A DNA stretch of 64,000 nucleotides from Lachnospiraceae bacterium UBA935 (GTDB taxonomy: Bacteria > Bacillota > Clostridia > Lachnospirales > Lachnospiraceae), in contig DBDJ01000067.1 in NCBI GenBank assembly GCA_002293525.1, forward strand, positions 1 to 64,000, read 5' to 3'. Positions within the stretch are counted from its first letter, which is position 1; every line of letters starts with the position of its first letter. Shown here one piece after another: positions 33,589-42,013 of this stretch. The notes beneath the pieces were generated by a model that was not told the DNA's origin, made no database searches, and saw nothing but the letters and a program-made list of their open reading frames with translations. Position numbers and translations under genes: made by a program.

Positions 33589-34602
33589 TCAGCATTCTCC
33601 CACTGCCACGATCGGGCAGGCGACCAGATGGCGGTTGCCTGCTGTCAGGGCACTGATTCCTGGCTCCCTTTCTCGGCATATCTCGGTAGCATGAGGACAT
33701 CTGGGATGAAACCGGCACCCCGAAGGCGGGTTAAGCCCTGAAGCGATTTCACCTTCAAGCAGACAGCTTTCCCTTCCCGGCATATCGGGATCGGCAATCG
33801 GCGCGGCATTGCACAAGGCTTTGGTATAGGGATGCACCGGATTACGGAACAGTTCCCCGGCGTCGGCTATTTCCACTATTTTACCAAGGTACATCACCGC
33901 AATCCGGTCACTGACATAGTTTACCGCACCCAGTCCATGGCCGATGAAAAGGCAGGTTAGCTGCAGCTCCTTTTGTAGCTGCCGGAGTAAATTTAGTATC
34001 TGAGCCTGAATGGACACGTCCAGCGCGCTTACCGGCTCATCACATACGATAAATTCCGGATTTAAGGACAAAGCTTTGGCAATGCAGATGCGCTGTATCT
34101 GACCTCCTGAAAACTCGTGAGGATACCTCCCCAAGGCACCCTTGGGCAAGCCTACCATGTCCAGCAGCTGTTCCAGCCGGGACCTTAAGTTGTCTTTTGT
34201 AGCAATCCTGTGATACAGCATGGGCTGGGACAAGATTTCATAGATATGCTTACGGGGATTCAACGAAGAATAGGAGTCCTGAAATACCATCTGTAAGCGT
34301 GTCCATGCTTTCTTGCCGGTATTTTTTCGGACTGTATCCAGATCCTGTCCGTTATATTTGATAGTCCCCTCAGTAGGTTTTTCCAAGCCGACGATCATCC
34401 TGCCGACCGTCGATTTCCCGCAGCCTGATTCCCCTACCAATCCAAGAGTTTCTCCTTCCCGGATGCATAGGCTGGCACCGTCCACCGCTTTCACGAAACC
34501 GGTGGTATGGGTGACAATACCCTCTTTTAAGGGAAAATATTTTTTCAGGTCGGTTATTTCAATCAAAGGCACATTCTCAATCCTCATATCTCGATACAAC
34601 AT
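33589..34602 (-). CDS. dppF: Peptide/nickel-type ABC ATPase (DppF family)
   Basis: A 337-residue ATPase. It has Walker [10 protein letters not shown], signature FSGGQIQR, Walker B FIVCDEPVSALDVSIQAQI, switch His in IGHGLG (normally THD or SHD), and a C-terminal oligopeptide-specific tail with a Cys cluster (GCRFHPRCPHATEIC). The start is uncertain: GTG 34614, ATG 34602 and ATG 34587 are all in frame; 34602 is given. It overlaps the end of dppD by about 26 bp. Confidence 0.92.
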   Translation of the reverse strand: MLYRDMRIENVPLIEITDLKKYFPLKEGIVTHTTGFVKAVDGASLCIREGETLGLVGESGCGKSTVGRMIVGLEKPTEGTIKYNGQDLDTVRKNTGKKAWTRLQMVFQDSYSSLNPRKHIYEILSQPMLYHRIATKDNLRSRLEQLLDMVGLPKGALGRYPHEFSGGQIQRICIAKALSLNPEFIVCDEPVSALDVSIQAQILNLLRQLQKELQLTCLFIGHGLGAVNYVSDRIAVMYLGKIVEIADAGELFRNPVHPYTKALCNAAPIADPDMPGRESCLLEGEIASGLNPPSGCRFHPRCPHATEICREREPGISALTAGNRHLVACPIVAVGEC

Positions 34603-35560
34603 CCCTTCTTTCACACCTTACGAAATGGGCTTTTTCGTACTCCAAATATCTTTGCCGCCGGTTGCATTCCTCTTGGAAATAGATGCAGCGTCCTGCAAAA
34701 CGGCATCCTGTTATATCATCGTAATTTTCCGGCACCATACCGGGAATCGATGCCAGTATCCGACTGCGGTCATCAAGAATACCGGGTACAGTCTTGAGCA
34801 AGGCTTTCGTATAGGGATGCATCGGCTGATTAAAGATCTCCTTTACCGTAGCTTCCTCCACGATCTGGCCGGCATACATGACCAGAACCCGGTCCGCCAT
34901 CTGCGCCACCAGGCCAATGTCGTGAGTGATCAGGATCATCGACATGCCCAGCTCTTTTTGCAGTTCTTTCAGCAACTGCATGATCTGGGCCTGGATGGTC
35001 ACATCTAATGCCGTGGTCGGCTCATCAGCAATCAGCAGTTTGGGATTGCACGAAAGGGCCATGGCAATCATCGCCCGTTGACGCATGCCGCCGGAAAGGG
35101 TATGGGGATATTTTTTCATTGATATCTCAGGATCCGGCATCCCGACTTTTTTCAATAAGGCAACCGCTCTTTTTTCGGCTTCCTTTTTACCCATGCCCAT
35201 GTGGATGCGAATACTCTCGGTAATTTGATTGCCAATGGTAAACACCGGGTTTAACGAAGTCAGGGGATCCTGAAAGATCATCGTAATCTGATTGCCTCTC
35301 AAAAGATCCAGTTCTTTTTCGCTCATCGTCAGCAGATTCTTTCCATCAAACAGGACAGAGCCGTCTGTAACGGCTCCGCCCCTGCCTAGTAATCTCATAA
35401 TGGAAAGTGAAGTGACGCTTTTGCCGCAGCCTGATTCCCCTACGATACAGACCACCTCGCCTTTGTCCACATGGAAACTGATATTATCTACACTGACTTT
35501 CTTTCCGTAGTCACCGCTAAAAGCCGTAGACATATTTATTATCTCTAAAATAGGTGGCAT
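34577..35560 (-). CDS. dppD: Peptide/nickel-type ABC ATPase (DppD family)
   Basis: A 327-residue ATPase partner of DppF. It has Walker [10 protein letters not shown], signature LSGGMRQR, Walker [20 protein letters not shown], switch LITHDIG, and the C-terminal [15 protein letters not shown] segment that may carry an iron-sulfur site in this subfamily. It starts 6 bp after the binding-protein stop; the ribosome site GGAGATTAAG lies within the end of that gene. Confidence 0.94.
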   Translation of the reverse strand: MPPILEIINMSTAFSGDYGKKVSVDNISFHVDKGEVVCIVGESGCGKSVTSLSIMRLLGRGGAVTDGSVLFDGKNLLTMSEKELDLLRGNQITMIFQDPLTSLNPVFTIGNQITESIRIHMGMGKKEAEKRAVALLKKVGMPDPEISMKKYPHTLSGGMRQRAMIAMALSCNPKLLIADEPTTALDVTIQAQIMQLLKELQKELGMSMILITHDIGLVAQMADRVLVMYAGQIVEEATVKEIFNQPMHPYTKALLKTVPGILDDRSRILASIPGMVPENYDDITGCRFAGRCIYFQEECNRRQRYLEYEKAHFVRCERRDVVSRYED

Positions 35561-35566
35561 GGATTT

Positions 35567-37153
35567 CTACTTAATCTCCCATTTTTCAACCTGGTTAAAG
35601 AAACCATATACCGTGGGGAGGGCATTACTCAGCCGGTTATTTACCGCCCCTTGGGCGCTGACGACGTAAGCAGAAAACACCGGCACGTCTTCCTGAACCT
35701 TTTTGTCCACGATGGAATACAGTTGGGTGATTTCATCGATATCGCTGGTCGTCTGGGTATTTTCCAGCGCTGCATTGATCTCATCGTTGCCATAGCCGGT
35801 CCAGCTATCTTCTCCGCCTAGCAGCCAGGCTACATCCGGATAAGGATCTACCGGAGCATAGGTGTACTGGACGGCGAGCACGTCATAATCAGTAGTTTCT
35901 GATGTCGCCATCAGAGTGGCAAAATCCACCGTCTTGATCTCTGCCTGGATCCCCACTTCCGCCCATTGTGCGACTATGACGGAGGCAGCATTCACGAAGG
36001 TACTGTCACCGGAATTGACATAAAAGCGCAGTACCTGGGAACCATCCCATCCGGCTTCCGCAAGCAAGGCCCGGGCTTTTTCCGGATCATAGGGAAGCGG
36101 TTCAATGGCCGGGTCAAAGAAGGGACTGGCCGATGATACAAAGCCTTCCACTATTTCACCCTTGCCGTTAAGCAGATCGCTCAGTATTTTCTCACGGTCA
36201 ATGGCATATACCATAGCCTGGCGCACTCTGGCATCGGAAACGTTTTGAGTCTGAATAAAAACGGACTGGTGAGTGACCGGAGCCCCGTACACTACCTGAA
36301 CATTATCCAGCTCTTCCACGCTGGCATAATCCTCTTGCGGGATCAGGCTCATGGTATGCTGAGTGATGTCGATTTCACCGGACTGAAGGCCGGCGTAAAG
36401 CTGGCTGCCTTCCACGATCCGGATATTTAAATTCTTGATCTTGGGGGTGCCTTTCCAATAGTTTTCATTGGCTTCATAGGATATATAGTGGTCAAAATCA
36501 TATTCCGTAACGATGTAAGGGCCGCTGACAACATCCGGCTGGTTAAACCATTCTGCTGTAGTAAGCTCAGCCTCGCTGAACGCCTCAATCTTGTGCTTCG
36601 GCAGGGTCAGCAAATATCTGGCGTATGTATTCTGGAAGGTAGTCAATGCCATCTGATACTTGGTCGTAAACTGTATCGTCTTTTCATCAATTACCTGGAT
36701 CCCTTCAATCTTGTCCGCCCCTTCCTCGACAAAACCGTCCTCGCCGACACCGACGAAGGCTCTATACATCGACATCGCGGTATTATTGATCACCGGGCTG
36801 GTAAGACGCAGCGCCGTATACTCCACATCTTCTGCCGTAACCGGCTCGCCGTCCGACCAGACCGCATTATCATCTATATGTACGACAAAATTCAAGTTGT
36901 CTTCCGTAGTGATGCTGTCCGCCAGCTGCGCTTCAAAGCTCAGATCCGGCCCCAGATCCATCAACGGCAGGAACATCAGGCCAGTAGCATACTTATTGAT
37001 TTCACCGCCGTTCAACAGCAGCGGATTTAAAGAACCCAGCGTATCCGTCACGCCAACATTGACCGTACCCGAAGCTGCTTCATTCCCTGCGCATCCGGCT
37101 AATGATGACATCATTAGTATCGATGCCAACAACATACCAAGTAATTTTTTCAT
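35567..37153 (-). CDS. Extracellular solute-binding lipoprotein, family 5 (peptide type)
   Basis: A 528-residue lipoprotein that captures oligopeptides or similar ligands for the ABC importer. Signal peptide MKKLLGMLLASILMMSSLAGC has lipobox LAGC. The SBP_bac_5 fold follows (TVNVGVTDTLGSLNPLL; ITTEDNLNFVVHIDDNAVWSDGEP; VRQAMVYAIDREKIL). The ATG at 37153 is preceded by GGAAGGAAG; the frame opens 6 codons earlier. First gene of the operon, under a near-consensus sigma-A promoter. The ligand cannot be predicted. Confidence 0.94.
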   Translation of the reverse strand: MKKLLGMLLASILMMSSLAGCAGNEAASGTVNVGVTDTLGSLNPLLLNGGEINKYATGLMFLPLMDLGPDLSFEAQLADSITTEDNLNFVVHIDDNAVWSDGEPVTAEDVEYTALRLTSPVINNTAMSMYRAFVGVGEDGFVEEGADKIEGIQVIDEKTIQFTTKYQMALTTFQNTYARYLLTLPKHKIEAFSEAELTTAEWFNQPDVVSGPYIVTEYDFDHYISYEANENYWKGTPKIKNLNIRIVEGSQLYAGLQSGEIDITQHTMSLIPQEDYASVEELDNVQVVYGAPVTHQSVFIQTQNVSDARVRQAMVYAIDREKILSDLLNGKGEIVEGFVSSASPFFDPAIEPLPYDPEKARALLAEAGWDGSQVLRFYVNSGDSTFVNAASVIVAQWAEVGIQAEIKTVDFATLMATSETTDYDVLAVQYTYAPVDPYPDVAWLLGGEDSWTGYGNDEINAALENTQTTSDIDEITQLYSIVDKKVQEDVPVFSAYVVSAQGAVNNRLSNALPTVYGFFNQVEKWEIK

Positions 37154-37182
37154 AATCTTCCTTCCTTTCAAACCCCGGACAT

Positions 37183-37203
37183 TTCCTACTAGACATGTAG
37201 GAA
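37183..37203. promoter_or_regulatory. Inverted repeat in the leader of the peptide-transporter operon
   Basis: Perfect 7-bp arms TTCCTAC and GTAGGAA with a 7-bp centre, at about +5 to +25 of the predicted transcript. This is a plausible repressor operator, of unknown binder. Confidence 0.35.
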
Positions 37204-37213
37204 CGGTATGGAT

Positions 37214-37242
37214 AGTATACTGCTTTCTGATAGCTTTGTCAA
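37214..37242 (-). promoter_or_regulatory. Sigma-A promoter of the peptide-transporter operon
   Basis: The minus strand shows TTGACA (37242-37237), a 17-bp spacer and TATACT (37219-37214), a near-perfect housekeeping promoter 60 bp before the binding-protein start. Confidence 0.8.
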
Positions 37243-37270
37243 TAGCCTATTGCGCTATTACGCCCTATTC

Positions 37271-37436
37271 AGGTTACTGTTCACGGGTAGTATTCCGCGA
37301 GGTGTTTTGCGCTGTTTTTGCGCAAAAACCCGCGTTGTGCCAGCGCCAAAATGCAGTTTTATCGCATTTTGTGTGCATAAATGTTACTGTGGAGCAGGGG
37401 TTTGATGCACGTCGGCTAGGGTCTGAACAGTAACCT
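37271..37436. repeat. MITE-like structured repeat, copy A
   Basis: A 166-bp element bounded by perfect 13-bp terminal inverted repeats AGGTTACTGTTCA/TGAACAGTAACCT and flanked on both sides by ATTC, a possible target duplication. The interior has several hairpins, including CAAAATGC...GCATTTTG (about 37347-37372). A 22-bp internal block (37295-37316) is identical in copy B at 39692. No coding capacity is seen. Confidence 0.6.
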
Positions 37437-37447
37437 ATTCAGAAAAA

Positions 37448-37477
37448 GGGGGGGCTCGGGAACCGGAGGGCCCCCCC
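37448..37477 (-). terminator. Strong terminator downstream of spoVT
   Basis: An 8-bp G/C stem (GGGGGGGC and GCCCCCCC) is followed on the minus strand by TTTTTCT, 18 bp after the spoVT stop codon. Confidence 0.85.
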
Positions 37478-37494
37478 GCTGCATTATCTTGATG

Positions 37495-38040
37495 TCATTG
37501 CTCCATCTGCCTGCCCAGAAAGCCCGCCGCAGACTGGATCAGCTTCTGTTCTACCTCGCCCATCTTGGCCTTTGCATCACTTTCCAGTAATATTACGGCT
37601 CCGATTACATCACCTTCACAGATAATCGGGGTAATCGCTTCATGTTCATAATCACTGATATTATCATCGGACACCATGACAAAATTCTTATCTCCTTTTG
37701 ATGCGATAATAACTTCCCGGTTGTTAATTTTATCCTCCAGGTCTTTACTGAGTGATTTTCCGATGACGCCTTTGAATCCGCCCGAAACGGCAATAAACTG
37801 ATCCCGGTCGGTAATTAATGCCGCATGCCCCGACACTTGCGCAAGGCTTTCAGCATATTGCTTGGCAAAGGTACTCATTTCGCCGATGGGAGAGTATTTT
37901 TTTAAGATAATTTCCCCTTCTCTATCAGTAAATATTTCTAACGGATCACTTTCCCTGATCCGCAGCGTCCTTCTGATTTCTTTAGGTATAACAATACGAC
38001 CTAAGTCGTCTATTCTTCTGACAATTCCCGTTGCTTTCAT
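37495..38040 (-). CDS. spoVT: Stage V sporulation regulator SpoVT (AbrB family)
   Basis: A 181-residue forespore transcription regulator. N-terminal AbrB/MazE swapped-hairpin domain (about 1-50: MKATGIVRRIDDLGRIVIPKEIRRTLRI) and C-terminal GAF domain (about 60-178). Length matches B. subtilis SpoVT. GGAGG precedes the ATG. In many Firmicutes it lies near pth and mfd; here it is 9.4 kb from mfd on the same strand, with phosphate and other genes in between. Its presence supports a spore-forming host. Confidence 0.96.
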   Translation of the reverse strand: MKATGIVRRIDDLGRIVIPKEIRRTLRIRESDPLEIFTDREGEIILKKYSPIGEMSTFAKQYAESLAQVSGHAALITDRDQFIAVSGGFKGVIGKSLSKDLEDKINNREVIIASKGDKNFVMVSDDNISDYEHEAITPIICEGDVIGAVILLESDAKAKMGEVEQKLIQSAAGFLGRQMEQ

Positions 38041-38138
38041 CGTATTTCCTCCAATAACTAATAGTAATTTTTTTCTGTGGTACTATTATTTGTAAATTAC
38101 TACAATTTATGTGTGGAATTACGAAATTTTTTGGTGTG

Positions 38139-39032
38139 CTAATAATCAAACAAGCTAAGCTGACCATCACTATAATTCTGTTTATAGGCGTGGATAATGT
38201 CTTTCATATTATATAAGATCTTAAGCCGTTCGCATTCATTCCTAAAAACATCATATAGCCGCTGACTTTCGGGCGCCCGGCATTCATAGCTGCTGCCATA
38301 TCTTTTCCGGTACTGTTCAGCCAGATTCTCCTTCGGAAACAATTGCTTAAGCTTCTCATAAAAATAAATCCTTTGGTTCATCCTGAGCGTAACTCCGAAA
38401 GCCGGATAAATAAATTTTACGCCGCAGTCTGCTGCGCTATGGATGATATTCATGATATTGTCTTCGCTATCTTCTAAAAAGGGCAGTAGCGGCATCAGCA
38501 AAATCCCTGCCATAATACTTTCCTTACTAAGCCGTCCCAGCAGGGCAAAACGGTCCGATGAGGACGGCGCTCCGGGTTCTATTTTCGCCGCCAAAGCATC
38601 ATCTGCCGTAGTGACGGTTACTTTAACAAGTACCGGCGAATGTTCTCTGATTGATTGCAATATTTCAATATCCCTTGCCAAAAGCGTGCTTTTCGTGTCA
38701 ATTGATATGCCAAACTCATAGGCATCTATCAGTTCCAAAGCATGCCTGGTAAGGCACAGTTCCTTCTCAAACGGATTATACGGATCGCTCATGGCACCTG
38801 TGCCGATCACACCTTTTTTTACCTTGCGGCGCAGATCATTACGGATGATCTCAAGAGCATTTTCTTTCGCCCGTACCCGGTCGAAGTCCTCTACTCCATA
38901 ACAGTCCGAGCGGCTGTCACAATAAATGCAGCCGTGACAGCAGCCTTTATAAATATTCATGTTATAGTCATTACCGAACCAGCCCGAGGACTTGTTTCTG
39001 GTTACGATTGTTTTAGCGGGGATGTATTCCAT
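38139..39032 (-). CDS. SPL-like radical SAM protein
   Basis: A 297-residue radical SAM enzyme. The cluster motif C31-x3-C35-x2-C38 (GCCHGCIYCDS) follows MEYIPAKTIVTRNKSSGWFG, a start typical of the spore photoproduct lyase-like (Rv2578c-type) family. GAMSDPYNPFEKELCLTRHALELI is another family block. The DNA-repair role of true SplB is only suggested; many relatives are uncharacterised. It follows the 3-methyladenine glycosylase gene by 21 bp, so a joint DNA-repair operon is possible. C-terminal QLSLFDY. Confidence 0.88.
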   Translation of the reverse strand: MEYIPAKTIVTRNKSSGWFGNDYNMNIYKGCCHGCIYCDSRSDCYGVEDFDRVRAKENALEIIRNDLRRKVKKGVIGTGAMSDPYNPFEKELCLTRHALELIDAYEFGISIDTKSTLLARDIEILQSIREHSPVLVKVTVTTADDALAAKIEPGAPSSSDRFALLGRLSKESIMAGILLMPLLPFLEDSEDNIMNIIHSAADCGVKFIYPAFGVTLRMNQRIYFYEKLKQLFPKENLAEQYRKRYGSSYECRAPESQRLYDVFRNECERLKILYNMKDIIHAYKQNYSDGQLSLFDY

Positions 39033-39053
39033 ATCTGCTCTGTCCTTTTTCGT

Positions 39054-39581
39054 TTACACTATGTCTGTTTCCTTTGGGTGACGGATTACAAAGCGCCACA
39101 GCCGGTTGCGGTCCGCTTCGGCAGCATAATCAATACCGATCCTTTTGCTCTTGTCATAATCTGGCCGGCAACCGTTATCTTCCACCCACAGCACATCTGA
39201 AACAGTCAAGTCCACGCCGTTCAGGCTGCGGTCAATTCCCATGGCCTTGGTCAGCCGGCCCGGCCCGGTATGGCCTTCCACACCGCGAATCAGTACTGCC
39301 TGAGGAAAGCCTTCTGCTCCGGTCACGATATTGAACAGATTATGGATTCCATAGCATAAGTACACATAAGCAGTTCCGCCTTTGCCGTACAATATCTTTG
39401 TTCGTTCAGTCTTCCCTTTACTGGCATGGCAAGCAGTATCTGCTTCCCCGTAGTAGCATTCAGTTTCGGTGATACGGTGCCGAAATATCCCGCTTGGAGT
39501 CTTATGGCATAAAATCTTTCCTAAAAGATCCGGGGCCAGCTCGGTTGCCTGACCAGTAAAATATTCATATTCCAGACGCAT
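39054..39581 (-). CDS. aag: DNA-3-methyladenine glycosylase (AAG/MPG family)
   Basis: A 175-residue base-excision repair enzyme that removes alkylated purines. Family blocks: LAPDLLGKILCH (about 16-27), RITETECYYGEADTACHAS with the catalytic Glu in ETECY, GKGGTAYVYLCYGIHNLFNIV (about 66-86), and AVLIRGVEG ... GPGRLTKAMGI. Slightly short of the usual roughly 195-200 but complete at both ends. Probably co-transcribed with the radical SAM gene. Confidence 0.95.
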   Translation of the reverse strand: MRLEYEYFTGQATELAPDLLGKILCHKTPSGIFRHRITETECYYGEADTACHASKGKTERTKILYGKGGTAYVYLCYGIHNLFNIVTGAEGFPQAVLIRGVEGHTGPGRLTKAMGIDRSLNGVDLTVSDVLWVEDNGCRPDYDKSKRIGIDYAAEADRNRLWRFVIRHPKETDIV

Positions 39582-39623
39582 TTCCTACCTGCTTTCATGC
39601 TTTTCTTCATTATAACCTAAAAA

Positions 39624-39643
39624 AGTAGATTATGCTATCTACT
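39624..39643 (-). terminator. Terminator upstream of aag, probably of the small-protein transcript
   Basis: A 7-bp stem AGTAGAT/ATCTACT with a 6-nt loop is followed on the minus strand by six T (39624 to 39619). Confidence 0.6.
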
Positions 39644-39675
39644 AAGGAAACACTAAGGAAACGCTGACTTAATTC

Positions 39676-39815
39676 GTTACAGTTCAGACCACCGCGAGGT
39701 GTTTTGCGCTGTTCCAAAAGTATGAAATACTTTTGCGCAAAATCTCGGGAATTGCAAGCGCCAAATCGCACGTTTTTAGCGATTTGTGTGCATTAAACCA
39801 CTGCTCCTCAGTAAC
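39676..39815. repeat. MITE-like structured repeat, copy B
   Basis: Shares with copy A the 22-bp block (39692-39713), TTTTGCGCAAAA, GCGCCAAA and TGTGTGCAT in the same order. The terminal repeats are degenerate (GTTACAGTTCAG and CTCAGTAAC). A hairpin CAAATCGC...GCGATTTG occupies the place of CAAAATGC...GCATTTTG in copy A, so both arms changed together. Copy B also has an extra hairpin CAAAAGTAT-GAA-ATACTTTTG. Confidence 0.6.
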
Positions 39816-39857
39816 TGATTTAATCCTGATTAAATCGGTATCCTTTCCCAAATTCAC

Positions 39858-39965
39858 TTACGCTGCTTCGTTGATATACTCTCGATAATCCTCCTCGCAG
39901 GCGAACAGCATATAGCTATCACCAATCCATCCCATATATCCGTCACTAACTGCATATCCTTTCAT
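39858..39965 (-). CDS. 35-residue small protein
   Basis: A short reading frame with AGGAGGA 6 bases before its ATG encodes MKGYAVSDGYMGWIGDSYML followed by FACEEDYREYINEAA. The ribosome site, the aromatic/acidic composition and a resemblance to small conserved Clostridia proteins with an MKGY-x-V-x-x-GYMG start (recalled, not searched) argue it is real. The function is unknown. It stands alone between repeat copy B and the divergent DsbA-like gene, with a terminator at 39624. Confidence 0.65.
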   Translation of the reverse strand: MKGYAVSDGYMGWIGDSYMLFACEEDYREYINEAA

Positions 39966-40159
39966 AATATCCTCCTGACATCCCTGATTTCTTGCTACAA
40001 TATCATTCTATCATTCAATGTGTCCAATAAAACGGACTTGCTAAAAAGTAGATTGCCTGTTATCGGCATTAGCGGTATAATACTATGTGTAATAGCCATC
40101 CATCAAGTTAGCAATTAATGAACAAAAGAAAGTTATTGAGTCTGCAAAGGAGATAAGCG

Positions 40160-40678
40160 ATGGGGAAAGTTTTGGAAGTTATTTTTGATTATGCGTGTCC
40201 TTTTTGTTACCGGATTCATGATTACTTAGAAGAACAGCACCGGATTTATCCCGATTTGCAGTTCAAAGCGGTTCCCTGCGAAGCTCACCCGCGCCCGGAA
40301 CTGTATGGAAAGTACAGTGATTTATGCGTGATGGGAATGTATTTTTGTGAGGAGCACGGCATTGATTTGCTAACATATCATCAAGCCATTTATAAAGCAA
40401 TCTACATCTATCAGATTAATTATGAAAATGCCAAAGAACTGGTGGGAGGAATAAAATCAATCTTGAAGGGGGATGAGGCGCTGGCTCAGGAATTTGTAGA
40501 GGCGCTGACAGAAGGACGCTATAAAGAGCAGGTCCTTAGCAATAACCGCTATGCCTGGGTAGATTTAGATCTTCCGGCGGTTCCTTCCCTGCTCATGGAA
40601 GGAAAATTACTTAAAGCCGTGCCGGGATACGGTATTACCAGAAAGCAGATCAAGTCCTTTTTAGACAGCGTCTCCTGA
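40160..40678 (+). CDS. DsbA-fold oxidoreductase (2-hydroxychromene isomerase-like)
   Basis: A 172-residue thioredoxin-fold protein with the active-site motif C13-P-F-C16 right after the first strand (VLEVIFDYACPFCYR) and the cis-Pro region AVPSLLMEGK near 143. No signal peptide is seen, so it is likely cytoplasmic, as in the FrnE/DsbA family. AAGGAG precedes the ATG. It converges on phoR with an 18-bp tail-to-tail overlap. Confidence 0.88.
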   Translation: MGKVLEVIFDYACPFCYRIHDYLEEQHRIYPDLQFKAVPCEAHPRPELYGKYSDLCVMGMYFCEEHGIDLLTYHQAIYKAIYIYQINYENAKELVGGIKSILKGDEALAQEFVEALTEGRYKEQVLSNNRYAWVDLDLPAVPSLLMEGKLLKAVPGYGITRKQIKSFLDSVS

Positions 40679-42013
40679 TATCCCTGTCAAAATAATCTTA
40701 ATCTGGGTTCCCCGCCCAGCTTCGCTGTCCAGCTCTATTTTCGCTTCATGCTTTGTCAGAATATGCTTGACGATAGCCAAACCAAGCCCGGTGCCTCCGG
40801 TTGATTTGGAACGCCCCTTGTCAACCCGGTAAAACCGTTCAAAGATCCTGTCTTGGTGTTCCTTAGGGATGCCGATCCCGTTATCCTTCACTGTCAAGAT
40901 CACCTTGCCGGAGCGGTTCCACACCGACACCTCGACCCTGCCATCCTCTTTATTATAGCGGATCGCATTGTCACAGAGGTTATATACCAGCTCTTCCATC
41001 ATCTGTCTGGTCGAATACACATAGGCTGCTTCCCCTTGCATGCTGATCTTGACATGAAGCCTTTCAGCATTAATCTGCAGCATGCCGACACAGGCCTCGA
41101 CAATGTCATATAGATTGATTCTTTCCAAAACCTCTTCCTTTTCCTCGGCATCCAGCTCCGATAGTCGGATTATGTCATTGATTAATGTCAGCAGACGGTT
41201 GGAACTTTTATGGATCTCCGTTACAAAATGGGAAATATCCTCGGTTTTTTCCACCATGCCGCTTTCGATCAGTTCCGCGTACCCGATAATAGAAGTAAGC
41301 GGCGTCTTTAATTCATGTGAGACATTGGCCGTAAAGTCCTGCCTGATCTTTACGCTTGCCAGCAAGCTTTCATTCTGCTTTCGGATTGTATCAACCAAAG
41401 GCTGCAGTTCCTCGTAAGTAATTACTTCCTCTTGCTTTTCCAGCCGCGCTGCCGCTTCTCGAACCGGCTTCATCAAGCCGGCAGTAAGCATGTGGGCAAA
41501 CAGGACACAGATTCCGAAAACAATCAACACAAAAATAACAATCACCGGTAAGCCTTCGGTAAAAATCCGAATTATGCTGTCTGCTTCCCTTGCCACGCGT
41601 AGAATAAGCCCTTCTTCCGTCTTCACGGCATAATAAAAAGTATTTTTCGCCATAGTTGCAGATTGTCGGATATCCCATCCTTCTCCTTGCAAAAGCGCTT
41701 CCTTCACCTCCGGCCGACTGCTATGGTCTTCCATCTGTTCGGCATTTCCTTCGGTATCATACAGAACAACACCATCTATTGTAATAACGGTTATGCGAAG
41801 TCCGTCCTGTTCTGCATTTACACCGGCTGCTGCCAGTTTTTCAGGTAAATATTCCCTGTATGTCATTTGCCGGATTACCTGAGACTGGATCCGCAGACTG
41901 TCGATGATCTGTCCGGTAAACAGCCGGTAGCCGACTGCCGCCATCAGCAACATGGTTGACACAATCGCCAAAGCCGCTATCCGTATTAACTGACCATTAA
42001 TTCTTTTTTTCAT
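40661..42013 (-). CDS. phoR: Phosphate sensor histidine kinase PhoR
   Basis: A 450-residue kinase with two membrane segments (about 10-30 and 155-178), an external domain between them, a linker, HisKA with His233 (TANVSHELKTPLTSIIGYAEL), N-box ELVYNLCDNAIRYN and G boxes (DNGIGIPKEHQDRIFERFYRVDKGRS; GGTGLGLAIVKHI). It overlaps phoB by 4 bp (ATGA). Together with the pst-phoU genes upstream it forms a phosphate-response locus. Confidence 0.93.
   Translation of the reverse strand: MKKRINGQLIRIAALAIVSTMLLMAAVGYRLFTGQIIDSLRIQSQVIRQMTYREYLPEKLAAAGVNAEQDGLRITVITIDGVVLYDTEGNAEQMEDHSSRPEVKEALLQGEGWDIRQSATMAKNTFYYAVKTEEGLILRVAREADSIIRIFTEGLPVIVIFVLIVFGICVLFAHMLTAGLMKPVREAAARLEKQEEVITYEELQPLVDTIRKQNESLLASVKIRQDFTANVSHELKTPLTSIIGYAELIESGMVEKTEDISHFVTEIHKSSNRLLTLINDIIRLSELDAEEKEEVLERINLYDIVEACVGMLQINAERLHVKISMQGEAAYVYSTRQMMEELVYNLCDNAIRYNKEDGRVEVSVWNRSGKVILTVKDNGIGIPKEHQDRIFERFYRVDKGRSKSTGGTGLGLAIVKHILTKHEAKIELDSEAGRGTQIKIILTGISGDAV

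Noticed and set aside
38060..38110. Sigma-G-type promoter for spoVT
   Set aside because: An ACATA-N18-ATAATA arrangement exists on the minus strand, but the match to the sigma-G consensus is poor and AT-rich sequence gives such matches by chance.
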